Shown here in pieces: positions 40,416 to 54,000 of a stretch of 64,000 nt of DNA; the first letter of the stretch is position 1, and every line of letters begins with the position of its first letter. The notes under the pieces are model-generated. The model was not told the DNA's origin. It was given only the letters and a program-made list of their open reading frames with translations, and made no database searches. The position numbers and the translations under genes were made by a program. Source of the stretch: Orobanche coerulescens (Eukaryota > Streptophyta > Magnoliopsida > Lamiales > Orobanchaceae); NCBI GenBank assembly GCA_033398695.1, contig CM065805.1, forward strand, positions 75,174,762 to 75,238,761, written 5' to 3'.

Positions 40416-43400
40416 CAATGACAGAAGTGCCTTGGTATCTATGTTGCACAGGTGCGGGGGGGCGGGTGCGGGTGCGGGCAGATACGGGTGCGGGGATACG
40501 ATTTTTTGAAAATGTTAGGATGCGATACGGCAAGGATACGTCTGTTTATTTTATATTTTATTATATATAATACTTGTTAAATATAAAAAAAACAATTCAA
40601 ATATCACCATAAAACCAATTCAAATACATAAAACAAGTCATACAAAAAATAATTCAAAATGGCTTTGAGGAGCGGAGCTTTCTGGTGCTGTTTCTGAATG
40701 CTGCTAAAGGTAAAAGTAATTACTTATTAAATGATTTACTTTTTGTATTTTAGTTTATTTGATTTACTTTTTAAAAATTACAAAAAAAAGTAAAAAAAAA
40801 AATCACCCACGCACCCTCCCACGCACCGGATACCCGTATCCTGTGCAAGGATACGCGAGTTCGATTTTTTTTTTTGCACGGATTCGCCACGTGGCGAATC
40901 CCGTGCGAATCCCACGCGAATCGCACCCGCACCCGCACCCATGCAGTATCCGATACTGCATACTGCTCAATTTTGAAGAATCCGTGCATCCTTGCTTGGT
41001 ATATATCATGCAGTTTGTCTTTTCCAATCGCATATACTCCCTTGTTCCACACCAGAAACATGGATGCGACACGGGACACGCGAAACGATATGATATGGGC
41101 ATGGGATTTGCAAATTTTCCAAAAATATACGACACGACACGTAGAGGACAAATTTTTTTTAATATCTATACAACAACTAAGCCTTAGTCCCAAAATGATT
41201 TGGGGTCGGCTAACATGAATCAAACTTTGAAACCGTCAATGATCGTTAAATAAATAACATAAAAGGAAAAAAAAGATGGAAAAATTAGAGAAAAAAGCAA
41301 AAAAAAAGAAAAAAAAAAAAGAAAAGGAGAACGAATGTAACAAAAAAAAAGAATGAAAAATCCTGAAAAAATAAATTAGAAGAGGAGGGTTGCGGTAGGT
41401 TAGTGACAACCAACGTAAAACTCGTCACAATTTATGGACATGAATCAAATTTTTTAATATCTATACACATAATAAATTTTCCATTGTTTCCAATGGAGCC
41501 AAAGACTCCTTATTCTTTGGTTCTGGATTATAATGGAATAAAACAAAATGACTCACTAAACTGGCTGCACTTCTTTTTCTCATGAAGTACTAGTCATTCC
41601 ATGCAATTCTCGATGCGATTTTTATTTTGGATCATCCGGAAACAGCCTCTCTATGTTAAGACAGGTGTAAGGCTGCGTACATCCGATCCCCCCTTACCCC
41701 GCTTTTTGCGGGAGCCGTTGAGGCATTGGGGTAATGTTATTGTTGTATCTATACACATAATAAATATTATAGATACTTAAGAAACGATTAAGTTTGAGCA
41801 CTAAACCCTAAATATTAAAAAGTAAGAGCCCAGCCCACCAAAAAATATCTCTAACAAAAAGAAAAAAACACTACCCACCAAAAAAGAAAAGACCCAGCCC
41901 ACCAAAATAGTTAAAAACACAACTAACCTAGCAGTCTTATCATTTCTCTTCTTAATTTTCTTGTTAATCTTCTCTTCTTCAGCCACGCACCTCCCCTGCC
42001 CTTTTTTTTCGTCTCCGACAAGTGCAGTTTATTTTGTGAAACTGAACAGAAGACACCTCATCCTTCCTTGCTCAAGTTCGGATCAATACCTAATTTCCTA
42101 TTTTTTTATGTCGAATAAAGATCCAACTTCTTCCCTTCTCAACGGCAAATCAAGATCCAAGTTCGTTCCGAGTTGTAACAAAAAAGCCCCAGCATGTCCA
42201 CCCGAGTTTCGGAGGCATGTCCTGAAGACTCTCCAGCGTGCCAGGGGCGTGCCCGACATTCAAAAAATAAGGAGAAATCAAATATATGTGTCGGACGTAT
42301 CCGGAGAGTCCGACTCGTGTCGGACGCGATACATGACTTCAGGAGAGTGTCCGTGCTTCATAAGTTCCACATAGAGAGTCCACTGTGGACAAGATACCCC
42401 TTTTTAATTTTAATCATTTGAGTGAGTGTACATCTCTTTTTAAACCATATATTATTGCTTATGTTTTGAATTTTTTTTGGTCCAGTAAATTATATCCTAA
42501 TTTAAGGAACATATAACATTGATTTGAAAGATATTATCAAAATTTCAATTAGATATTAACATTTATATTTGTAACATGACTCTTTATGTGGAACAAAAAT
42601 AACTTTAGAAGCATGACTCTTTATGCGGACGGATATAGTATATAAATAGAAGGTTACAAATATAATGGACTTATTTACTTGGATAAATAACAACTTTGAT
42701 ATGTTTAATGATGTTCTATTCACTTTACATAGTCATGTAGTGTTAGAACGATCAAATGCTGCTGCTATATTTCCTAGTTTTGTTTTTTCGATTCTATCAT
42801 GTTGAAAAGAAGACCATGTGCAAAGAAGACCGCTAGAGACTCCAGTGAGGAGGTGTGAAATTATAGACAGCAAATGGGGTCAAAAGAGAGGGCGGTCAAA
42901 AAAGAGCTGAAAGGAACCCATTAGAAGAGACATGCAGCACAGATTAGATAACCCAGCCTAGAGCTGATTGGAGACGTCATATACATATAGCCGACCCCAC
43001 CATAGTGGGAGAAGGCTTAGTGTGGTTTGGCTTGGTTTGGTTGGGTTGGGTTGGGTTTGTCATGTTGTTTATAATAAATTAGACTTGTTTTTAGCTTGAT
43101 GTTGGTATTTGAGTATGAATTATTATTTGTCACATGACATATCAGTTTGTTGACTATAAGTTGGGAGGGAGATTTCCCAAAGGAGAAACTTCATGTTCTT
43201 ATTGAGTTATGGCAGGACTTATCTTAAAAAGTTATCATATTTTATTTCATTCGCTATTGCAGTTTCTTCTTATTTTCTATTAGGGAACCCCTGCCTCTAT
43301 TTTATAGAGTAAGGGCAAGTAAATTGGAAGAAAATGGCAAGTAAAATTATTGACCGAGAAAAAGAAAAGGAAAAAAAAGAACATGAAGTTCTCCTTGGGA

Positions 43401-45616
43401 AAAAGTCCCGCCCGGCTTATACCTGCCAAAAGATATCAATTTCTTAATTCTCAGTGTCCTGTACAAAACAATAATACTCACTTAAATAGAAATTAACCCT
43501 ACATGATATTCCAACCCAAAGAAACTAAAGCCCACAAATTTATTCTAAATAAACATAATACAGTAAAGTAAGACAAAGGCTAAAGCAGCAACAGTCGATC
43601 CGTCTCTAACATAAAAACAGAGTCTGCAGATGGTATTAGGACTTTGTAAGAGTAGACTAAAGAAAGTGATTTAAGTTGGCATAAAATTAAGGTAAGTTTA
43701 GATCTATAGGTTTATCATTTGGGGATGTCAAAGGTTACCTCTCCTGGAGTTCAGTCATTGAAGTATACTAACCAATATCTGACCTATATCTAATTTGCAA
43801 AACAACAAATAAAGTTACCCATTGCCACACCCAGTTCAGGTTAATGAAACCGAAACTAGTTTTCTTTCAATATTATCTCTGTATCACTGATTCTGCAAAA
43901 GAGACTAGAATCAAGAACTGGTTCAGTCGCAAAACCAACATTTAACCTTGTACGAAAAGATAAAAAAAAGTACCTTATCCTTGATTCCACCTACAGGTAA
44001 GACTAGACCCCGCAGAGTCATCTCCCCAGTCATTGCTGTATCTGCTCTAACTCTTTTCTGACTGAAGAGTGAAACCAGCGAGGTAACAAGAGTCACACCA
44101 GCTGATGGCCCATCCTTGGGTACAGCCCCCGCAGGAAAATGTATGTGAATATCTCGGCCTTCAAGGAGATTGCTCTCTTCAGTAGTGGCCAATTTAAGTT
44201 CTGTTGCTCTCGCCCTTACCTATGAACAAAGTGATAGGAATCGATTTATTTAGGAGAAATCCTTTTAGTAGTACTTTAATATTTATAATTTTATTTTCTT
44301 AACCTAGTTAGTTTCCTAGTCTAGTTAGGATTCTTGTTTCCTAGTCTAGTTAGGATTCTTGGCCTAAAAATAAAGGCTTGAGAGCTGCATTTTTATTCAC
44401 TTTATTATAAATGACATTACTGATTATTGCTACTGAATTTTCTCTCAACTCTTGTTCTTGTTACTTCAATTTCTCTCTTAATTGCATCCCGTTTGCTATC
44501 ACAGAGAGAAAACAACAAATCCATTACCAAAGAGAACTACGTTTATAGAGTACAGACTACGTTTCATATATGGAAATGCCAAATGCACCAATGTATGCTT
44601 AATTATCTTGAACGATAATCAGAATCAAGAGACTTGATTTTCATTTTTCATATTATTTACTAGGGTCACATTTCTTGACAACAAACGGAAAGTTGTGTTG
44701 CTTTAATGTAGCGTCAGAAATTCCAACAAGCAAGACTGATGGACTTTCAAAATCACGACTAGATAAAAATTGACAATTATGTAAGTAAAGCTCCTGGATA
44801 TTGCCTCCGCAAAACTTCGCACCTGGTTTTTTACCATAGTTTTTAGATGGCAAGTTGTAAATCTTGCTAAAATCAGAACTTTGCATATTTCAGCAAAAGA
44901 AATACAACAGGTATGATATTCTTAAAGGCGCAGGATTGTGCAAGTAAAAAATGTAAAACTGATTACCCATGTCAACGCAATTTGTGCGGATTCCTTAATA
45001 ACATCCCCAAGTTGGCCAGTGAGATGCAGATCACCTTTTCCAACCATTGCAGTAGCCTCAACAAATTGAACCTCCCCTCCAAATGCTGTCCACACTAGTC
45101 CAACAGATACACCAGGAGTTGAAACTCGGTAAGCAGTTTCTCTATCATCATATCTTGGGGGCTGATAATCAGCATATACACAATTGCAGCACAATTTTAG
45201 TTGCAAAAAATTTCAGATAAAACAATGAATAAGAATGGGGATGAGAAAATCCAGCAAACCAAGCATCCTTTGACCAATCAAACTAGGATTCCAACTAGTT
45301 ATATTACTGATATGGCAAAATTACCAACTACGGGTATGAACTTTCTCAAATTTTGCACTTACGGTAATAAACTTTTTTTTATATCATTTAGGGGTATGAA
45401 CTTTTTCCCGTTCAGCCAAGTTAGGGTATCCGTGAAAATACGTCGTTAGATCTAACGTGTCTGTTAAGTGACACAAGTCACCTTCTGATTGGTCCATGTG
45501 TCTTTGATTGGTTTCTCCTTCTCCGACCATCTTCTCCGACGACGGCGAGTTCTCCGACCAATTTTTCCTACCACTTTTTCCGACAATTTTTTTCACCTAT
45601 TCTTTTTCAGCCATGC

Positions 45617-45678
<62 letters not shown>

Positions 45679-45867
45679 CACTGCTTATATATACAAGTAT
45701 TATATGTATATGTACTATACGTATGTATTATATATATTTGTATGATATATATATATATATATATGTATTCCAGAAATAGCCTCTCTGTGTTAAGACAGTG
45801 GTAAGGTTGCGTACATCCGATCCCCCCTTACCCCACTTTTTGCGGGAGCCGTTGAGGCATTGGGGTA

Positions 45868-45931
<64 letters not shown>

Positions 45932-48037
45932 GTATGTACATATATATTTGATTATTATAAACAATATACAAATATATATATATATATATATATATATTTA
46001 TTTGTACCTGTATATATAGGGGCGCGTTCTATGCAGTACCAATATTAGATGCAGTACTTTACAGTACTAATTTATGCATGAGTTTTGTACTAATTATGCA
46101 TGAAATATATGCATTTCGTGCATCAAAATTTCAATGCATTCATTCTCACAAAAATTTGATGCATATAATCTAATATTTTAATGCATCGATATTTTGATGC
46201 ATATATTGCATATTTTAATGCATTGAAATTTTGATGCACGAAATGCATATATTTCATGCATAATTAGTACAAAACTCATGCATAAATTAGTACTGTAAAG
46301 TACTGCATCTAATATTGTAATTGCATAGAATGCGTCACTATATATATATATATATATATATCAATGGAGGTACTTGGCTGGAAAAAAGGGTGGACGGAAA
46401 AAAAAGGTGGCCGGAGAAAATGGGATGAAAAAAATGCGCAATAAAAAATGGGTGAAAAAAAAGTGGCGTGAAAAAGCTCGCCGTCATCCGAGAAGATGAC
46501 CGGAGGAGATGAAGGCCAACCGGAGACACATGGACCAATCAGAAGGTCATGTGTCACTTAACGGACAGGTCAGCAAGTCCGTCAAATTTAACTGACGGAA
46601 ATTCACGGATACCCTAACTTGGTTGGACGGAAACAAGTTCATACCCCTAAATGACACAAAAAAAAAAAAAGTTTGTTACCATAAGTGCAAAATTTGCGAA
46701 AGTTCATACCCTAATTGGTAATTTTGCCCTACTAATATTGAAAGATAATACTACTTACTCCAAGCACTTTCTCCAACATAGATTCATCCACAATGAAAGG
46801 TAAAGGGAGCCTAAATGCATTTGATATATCATGGTTGTTAACACCAATTGGGATCACCTCCACTTCCACTTCGGCCTCATCAGCTAGTCTGCCATCCAAC
46901 AATGTTGAAGCCAACCGCTGGACATCTTGGCTAAGTGGCAGAGCACGACCTTGTTCAGCAACCCTGACGGCAGCAGCACGAGCTAATGCAGCCAAGTTCC
47001 TCTCCAGGTTACGTACGCCAGCTTCTCTGGTATACCTTTGAATTACAAGTTCTACCATACCCTACAACAAAACCAATGAAACCAATATGATTAAGGATTC
47101 ACCAGCCTACAAGTAAAATGTATCGAGGACTCCCTAAAAAGGAAAATTTCGGTCGGTGACCTAGCAATGAACCTAAACTAAAAACCTAAACTCTTCATAC
47201 TCGGAAAAGGAGATGAATATATAAAGAAAGAACTAGTGATCACCATAGTTTCTATTTCTACTTCAAGTAAACCAGATTACTATCTAAATCATGGTTGTTA
47301 CGTCGGTAAGTCGAGTTGAGTCGGACGGAAACTCCGGCAAGTCGAGTCGTGACTAGTCGAGACTAGTCGACGACTAGTCGACAAGGTGTAAAATAATAAA
47401 TAATAAAATTACTGTGATAACAACCAGATTACAAACACCCACTGTGTACAAAACAGATTATACAACCATCTGACCTACTGTGAGTGTTACTGTGAGTGTT
47501 ATAACAGACTTTGATACAGCTACAATACTATGAAACAACCCACTGCGAGTCTGTGGTGTTTGTATAATATAAATATTATATATATATATATATAACTATG
47601 CTATGTCTATCTGTGTATAAGTCAGTGTGTGTACCATTACCTAAGAGTGTGTGTGACGTGTGTGTATACTGTATATATACATGTGTGTATATACTATATA
47701 TATATATATATATATATATAGTGGCGCGTTCTATGCAGTACCAATATTAGATGCAATAATTTACATTACTAATTTATGCATGAGTTTTGTACTAATTATG
47801 CATGAAATATATGCATTTCGTGCATCAAAATTTCAATGCATTAAAATATGCAATATATGCATCAAAATATCGATGCATTAAAATATTAGATTATATGCAT
47901 CGAATTTTTGTGAGAATTAATGCATTTAAATTTTGATGCACGAAATGCATATATTTCATGCATAATTAGTACAAAACTCATGCATAAATTAATACTGCAA
48001 AGTACTGCATCTAATATTGGTACTGTATAGAACGCGC

Positions 48038-48095
<58 letters not shown>

Positions 48096-51000
48096 CTGTG
48101 TCTACTGTGTGTAAATATATATATATATATATATATATATTTGTGTGTGTGTGTATAAGTGTGTGTGTATATACCTGTACTCTGTCACTGTGTGTGTGTA
48201 TATACAAGAGTGTGTGTGTGTGTGTGTGTATAAGTGTGTAAGTAGCAGAAAAGAATGATTGTGAGACGAAACAAGGCTCCTAGTCGCGATTAGGTCAATT
48301 ATGTGCACCTGGGTCGGGGTTTTTTTTTAATTTCTGCACCAGTCGAGCCCCAGTCGCTCGAAAGACTCGCAAAAAGCAAGTCGAGGTTCCATGTCGACCT
48401 CTCTAGCTCAACTAGTCGCCGACTAGTCGCGACTAGTCGAGCGACGTAACAACCATGATCTAAATAGCACGGATACTGCCCTAGAGCCCCTAGAGCTCAA
48501 GAATCATGCGGATACTGCACAGATAAGAGGATATGCATCCAGATTTCTAAATGTATCCATTTTTTTTATTAATCCCGGATAAGCTGAGTTGCGCTGGGAT
48601 ACGCTGGGATATGCGTATGAGGGATCAAATTGCAATATTCATTTTTTTCTTTTTTTCTTTTTTGTTTGGGGGGGGGGGCGCAAATTTCAACCTTAATAGT
48701 GGGTTAAATAGAATAACCTAGTATTGGGTCTTCGAGGATGCAACGGATGAGGCTGTTAATGTTGGGTCGACTTACTGATGTTGTTTCTTTTATCATTATG
48801 TTGAACATTTTGTGTTGTGGTGTTGAGTGTGATTTGAGTTTATGTATGTTTTAAACATTTATAGTATTTATTTGGCATATATATTTATTTAAATATATGG
48901 GTGGATGATAGAGTTTGATTCTTATGTATTTTTATTTTTTTATTCTTGTTTCATTTTATATTATGTTATGGTTATTTTTCAGACTTTTCAAACTTTTTCA
49001 CTAATCTTCTTACTGTCATTCTCAATATTTGAATGATGTTTTTCTCTTGCGACGATTTGATTTTTCTTTATACTTCGTATTTTCACTTGTTTATTTATTT
49101 ATTGATTTAATTAGTGCTATTATTTGAGTTATCCAAATCTCCTTAAGAAACATGTTCTCACTTTCTATGACTTTCATAGGTTTATTTGTAGATTGACTAT
49201 ATCATTTTTCCCTTTTATTTTATTTATGTAACCGGTCGTTGAGGGTTTCAAAGGATGCATGTTAGCCGACCCCAAATCATTTTGGGATTAAGGCTCAATT
49301 GTTGTTGTATATATTTATCTAAATAAATAAATTAATAAATGTATCGTCTACGTATCTTATCCTATATTTTGGGAGAAAACACAAATCACACATCCATATC
49401 AGTCCACGCTTCATAGATTACTACTAAGCACCTAACATTTTCCTTATAAATATATGTGATAGAATAAACAGAGGAAATATATTACTGTCTCCATGAAAGA
49501 ATTGTTTAGTATCAAACAATTCTTTCATGTTAACTCACCAACCAAATTTCTAGAATCATTCCCAAAATTTAGTGAACCATGCATGCTAACTTTTATACCT
49601 CAGGAACTTGAAGAAAATCAAAACTCAAGCCATGCTGATCAAGAACTCGTGGAATCAGATGTTGCATTGCTATTCCAAGCTTCTCTTCAGGTATATACCC
49701 TGGTAGCTCAATAACTTCCATCCTGTCTAAGAGTGGCAGAGGAATTGGCTGTACTCTATTAGCAGTAGCCACAAAGATAACCTTTGAAAGATCAAATGGC
49801 ACATTCAAATAGCTGAAAACTTTAATCAAGGATCACTATAGTAAAATATTTTCCAGAAGTCACGAGACAATTCACTTAATCATGTTTATAGTATGTGTTA
49901 GGATCCAAATTATGACTCTCACGGGTTCACCATTCTATGCTGAAATGCACAAAAAAAAAATCGAATGGACGCAATCTTTTCACATTATCCCCAACCAACC
50001 CACCCCAAAATCGCTCTAAAATCAAGATAAAAGGAGATGAAAGGAAATGGAGAAACAAAATCATGTCTAAATTTCACGAGAACCTCATATAATTTGAGGA
50101 AGCTTTCATCCAATGAAAAGACAAAATTAGGACAATTTCTCTCATATATAAAAATAATCAAACACAATGACACGAACGAGATGATGATTCACCATACTGA
50201 ATTTATGGAAGAACAACGGCTTAATGGCCGCGACACACTTTTTTTTTTTTATACAAAGGGAGTGTAGGAAAAAGGAATCAAACACTGGACCTCGGGCATG
50301 GGAAACCCACTTACATGCCCTTACACCACATGGAGTGTTGGCCTTAGTGGCCACAACATAGTCACAAAAGTTGCCAAAAATAAATATAGGCAGGATACTG
50401 ATCATTGAAAGTTTTGTTCTGTTCAGGATCAAGGACCTCCAGAAGCGCAGAAGCTGGATCACCTCGAACATCAGAGCCTGTTTTGTCAATCTCATCCAGC
50501 AGCATAACTGGATTACAAACAGCTACTTTCTGAAATCAAAGAACACTTCAATTCCAATCCAAGAAAAGTAAAACATTCGATAATGTAAATGACTAACAGA
50601 GGAAAAAAGAGGAGAAAGAAACAAGAACTTTCCATACAAAAATAGTTCCTATTTTCCATCACTCCCCCTCAATTGGATGCAAAGATGTCAATCACGCTCA
50701 ACTTGCTAACTTGGAGTTTAAACGTGTGAATCTGTAGGCCCAGATAAAGATATCTGCAGCCTGTTGTGTGTAGGAAGAACTACAAATTACCCCATCTTCA
50801 TGCTTTTCCTTTATCAGTGTCTCAACCAATCTGAAAGTGCTCTGGCCTATCATGTAGAACCAGGTTATGGACTATCTTGTAGCGCAGTAAAGTTGCATAG
50901 AGAGATTCAAAGGTCTTTAAGTTCCTATAGGCAACGTTTTAACCACAGCAGTATTTAACCTCACTAACATCACCCGCAACAACATAATAAAAGATCAACA

Positions 51001-54000
51001 CCCCAAAAACAGCCAGCCATAGACCTCTTGTCTCATTCCTGCAAAGACACTTTCTTTCAGGAAATCTAAATACAATCTTGTAAGATCAATCTCACCTTCA
51101 ATCCATCAATAAGTCGACCAGGCATGCTCCCGATATATGTACGCCTGTGCCCTCTAATGTCCGCTTCATCTTTAACACCACCAAGGGATATGCGGACAAA
51201 TTTTCTACCTAAAGCAGCAGCGATAGATGAAGCTAAAGATGTCTTTCCAACACCTGGTGGACCAACAAAACACAATACTGGGCCTCTTGCATCTGGTTTG
51301 AGCTGAACAACATTTTTGATATGGTTAAGTGTTGATTTTTACTACTAAATCAGGAGATATCAAAAGTACAATGGTAATAAGAGGTCAACCTTGCGAACAG
51401 CTAAATATTCAATTATCCGCTGCTTGACCTTTACTAGACCATAGTGGTCAATGTCAAGACGCTCTTTTGCAGCCTTCAAGTCCAACTCCTGTTCTTCACT
51501 GGTTTTCTGCCAGGGCAGGTCAGCGAGAAGTTCCAGGTATACACGAGAGCTATTATATCCAGGTTGCTGAGGCTGCATTTTTTTCAGTCTCCTGATATAA
51601 CAATTAAATTTGGATTTAAAGGGCAACTTATTAGGAATTCAGAACCACATAACCATGAAAATATCAAAAAAACTGTCAATGATCATTATCAAGATTCAAC
51701 TCATATGTTGAATCCACATCACCATTATAATCATGAAAAGATCAAATGATATGTAGCTAGCAAAACGCTCCAACTATACAGCTCATACGTTGAATCCAGA
51801 TCACCATTATAATCATCACCATCATAAGCACATTAACCCCAACAGTGTTGCGGTCGGTGGCACGAATATTATAGTGTCAATTAGTAGTCAAAATTAATTA
51901 ACACAATAAAATCATACAAAAAGAACCGGATGCCCTCCGGTCGCAACCTTCATACGAAGAATAAGCTGAATCCACAGAACGTTCTAAAAATAAAAGGAAT
52001 CGCATCGGCTATGAAGCATGGACACTTCAAATTGGAAATTTTAGCTGTGTTGTGTCCCCGTGTGTCCTATTTTACGTGTAAAAAGGCGTATTCGTGCCAT
52101 GTCCCAATGTCTTGTCCCGCGTCCACTCACGTGGCGGTGCTTCTTAACGCATCGGTATTAGTAAATCGTCTCACAAGGAAAATTAATGAAGATAACATAA
52201 GATTACTTGGCTTCACTAAAAACCACAACACAGACAATGCCAGATAAAATTGAGCATATCTCAACTAGCCATGGCTGTTACTTCTCCTCAGATTCTGTTA
52301 CGTTGATCTGAAAACAGAAGGGATACTAATACTTGAATTTTGAACATAGACAATTAAAGAAGTCAGATTCATAGATGCATATCACTGTGAGAAAAATCTT
52401 CCGAGAAGATACCTTAATTCTCTCTGAGCATGCTTCCATATATTTGCTGGCATCCCAGCATCTTGCATCTTCTTCTCCAGAGCAGCCATGTCATCTTCCT
52501 CGTCATCATTATCGCCGAGTTCTTCCTTTATAGCCCTCATCTGCCACGTCCCAAAGGGAATAAAGACAAATCCACACCATATAAATCTACTAAATGCAGT
52601 ATAAGTCACTGCAGATAAACAGATACTCTCTTAGGATCCAGAGACCAAATGTTTGAAGCCTGTTTCTCGTACAAGGTATGATACAACTTGAGTTTCCAAA
52701 ACAAATATTAAAAGAAAAATCCCAAAGCCCATCTAAGTTACAGATAGCTAAAAATAAATTTGAAAAAGTCGTACTAAAGATTTATGGCAAACAACCTGAT
52801 GTACACCTGAAAGGAAATTATAAGAAAGGCTAGATAACAATTTATGAACGGAATGCAAACGAAGCTATGACTTCGAGTAATAAAGAATATAAGTCATAGA
52901 AAAAGCAAATGTCAAAAAGCTTTCTGTTTTCTACGTAAAACCATAGCTATTTGATGCACAGCCAGTGTTCTAAAAATCCCCGTCTAGACCGGTTAATCCT
53001 CCGATTAATCCCTAGAAGGTCCTCTGCCATTCCGATTATGGCCTAGGCGCTTGTACTGGGCGTTTAGGTGATTACTCGGTCGTCTATGCTGGCTGGGCGG
53101 GGACCTATGAAGGCAAGCTAAGATACTATGAATACTATGGACTACTTTGTACCTATATCAACGTCTCAAATTTCCTAGCTATGTGGGCGACTAGGCGGAT
53201 GCCTAGGCAGTTATACTTTTTTGTCTTTTTTGGTTTTGTTCTAATAATACTATAAATTCCTAAACTGAGATATTATGGATATTATGGACTCCCTTATATC
53301 TATATCAATATTTCAAATTTAATATATAATTGATTATATATCTGTTTAAATGGATAAATTTTAATTATTTTTAATTATTTTACACATATATAATTTTTTA
53401 TAAATAAAAATGATTAAAATAATAATAAAAGAATAAATCCGCCAGTTCGATTAATCCCCGGTTAATCCCCGAGTAATCCTCTAGGCGCTAGGCGTTAGCA
53501 ATCCGAACGCCTAGCGCCTAGCGTTTTTTAGAACCATGTGCACAGCATTGAATCTTAAGCAGCTCGGAAGTCGGTCTCAAACAATAGTAGTACGTAAAAC
53601 AGCTAAGTGCATGCCAGTAGCAGCCGAGGGAGACAAATTAATTAAAATATACGAAATATGTATGCAGAGGAGATTTCTCATGGTCCATTCACAGAGAATC
53701 AGTGAAATCCAATTGATACAAGATATGAAATGACAACCTGCTGGCGCAGGAGAAACTCTTTCTGCGACTTTGACAATTGTCCCTCAACCTTTTGTGTGAT
53801 CTTCTCTGCTACACGAATTGACTGCAGAAGGCAAGTGAGTATAGTATGATTCATGATTTTACAGGATCCTAAAATGTTGAACCCCACTAATAGAAGACAG
53901 ATACCTGCAAATGCCTATCGACCAATTCAGTTGCCTTTGAAAGTCTCACTTTTACGTCAACAGAATCCAACATAGATAGCTGCTCTTCAAAGCTAATCTC

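Larger units (their letters stand above)
45314..46729. mobile_element. MULE-like foldback element in LON2 intron 13
   Basis: Long imperfect terminal inverted repeats (about 200-300 bp) begin GGCAAAATTACCAACTACGG on the left and, complemented, GGGCAAAATTACCAATTAGG on the right. The flanks are TACTGATAT (45305-45313) and TACTAATAT (46730-46738), a 9-bp target duplication with one mismatch, as for Mutator-like elements. The inside carries a LINE/SINE tail, TA and GT microsatellites and a MITE. Its right edge is about 20 bp from the exon 13 donor. Confidence 0.7.
47290..48457. mobile_element. non-autonomous hAT element in LON2 intron 12
   Basis: It has perfect 16-bp terminal inverted repeats CATGGTTGTTACGTCG and a perfect 8-bp target duplication, ATCTAAAT (47282-47289 and 48458-48465). 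Several subterminal CGACTAGTCG-like words lie at both ends (47350-47385 and 48405-48440), as expected for transposase-binding sites. No transposase ORF is present. The middle is filled by microsatellites and a nested MITE. Confidence 0.85.

Noticed and set aside
40298..40570. ORFs rich in Arg-Glu across the GA repeat
   Set aside because: Microsatellite translation inside a LON2 intron; not coding.
45489..45804. ORFs of Tyr-Ile repeats
   Set aside because: Translation of (TA)n tracts in intron 13; the same holds for 47660-48308.
46732..47058. LON2 exon 13 starting at its Met (47058) or ending past GGA
   Set aside because: The acceptor TTGTAG places GGT before ATG in phase, and GTAAGT after GGA is a consensus donor followed by stop-rich sequence.
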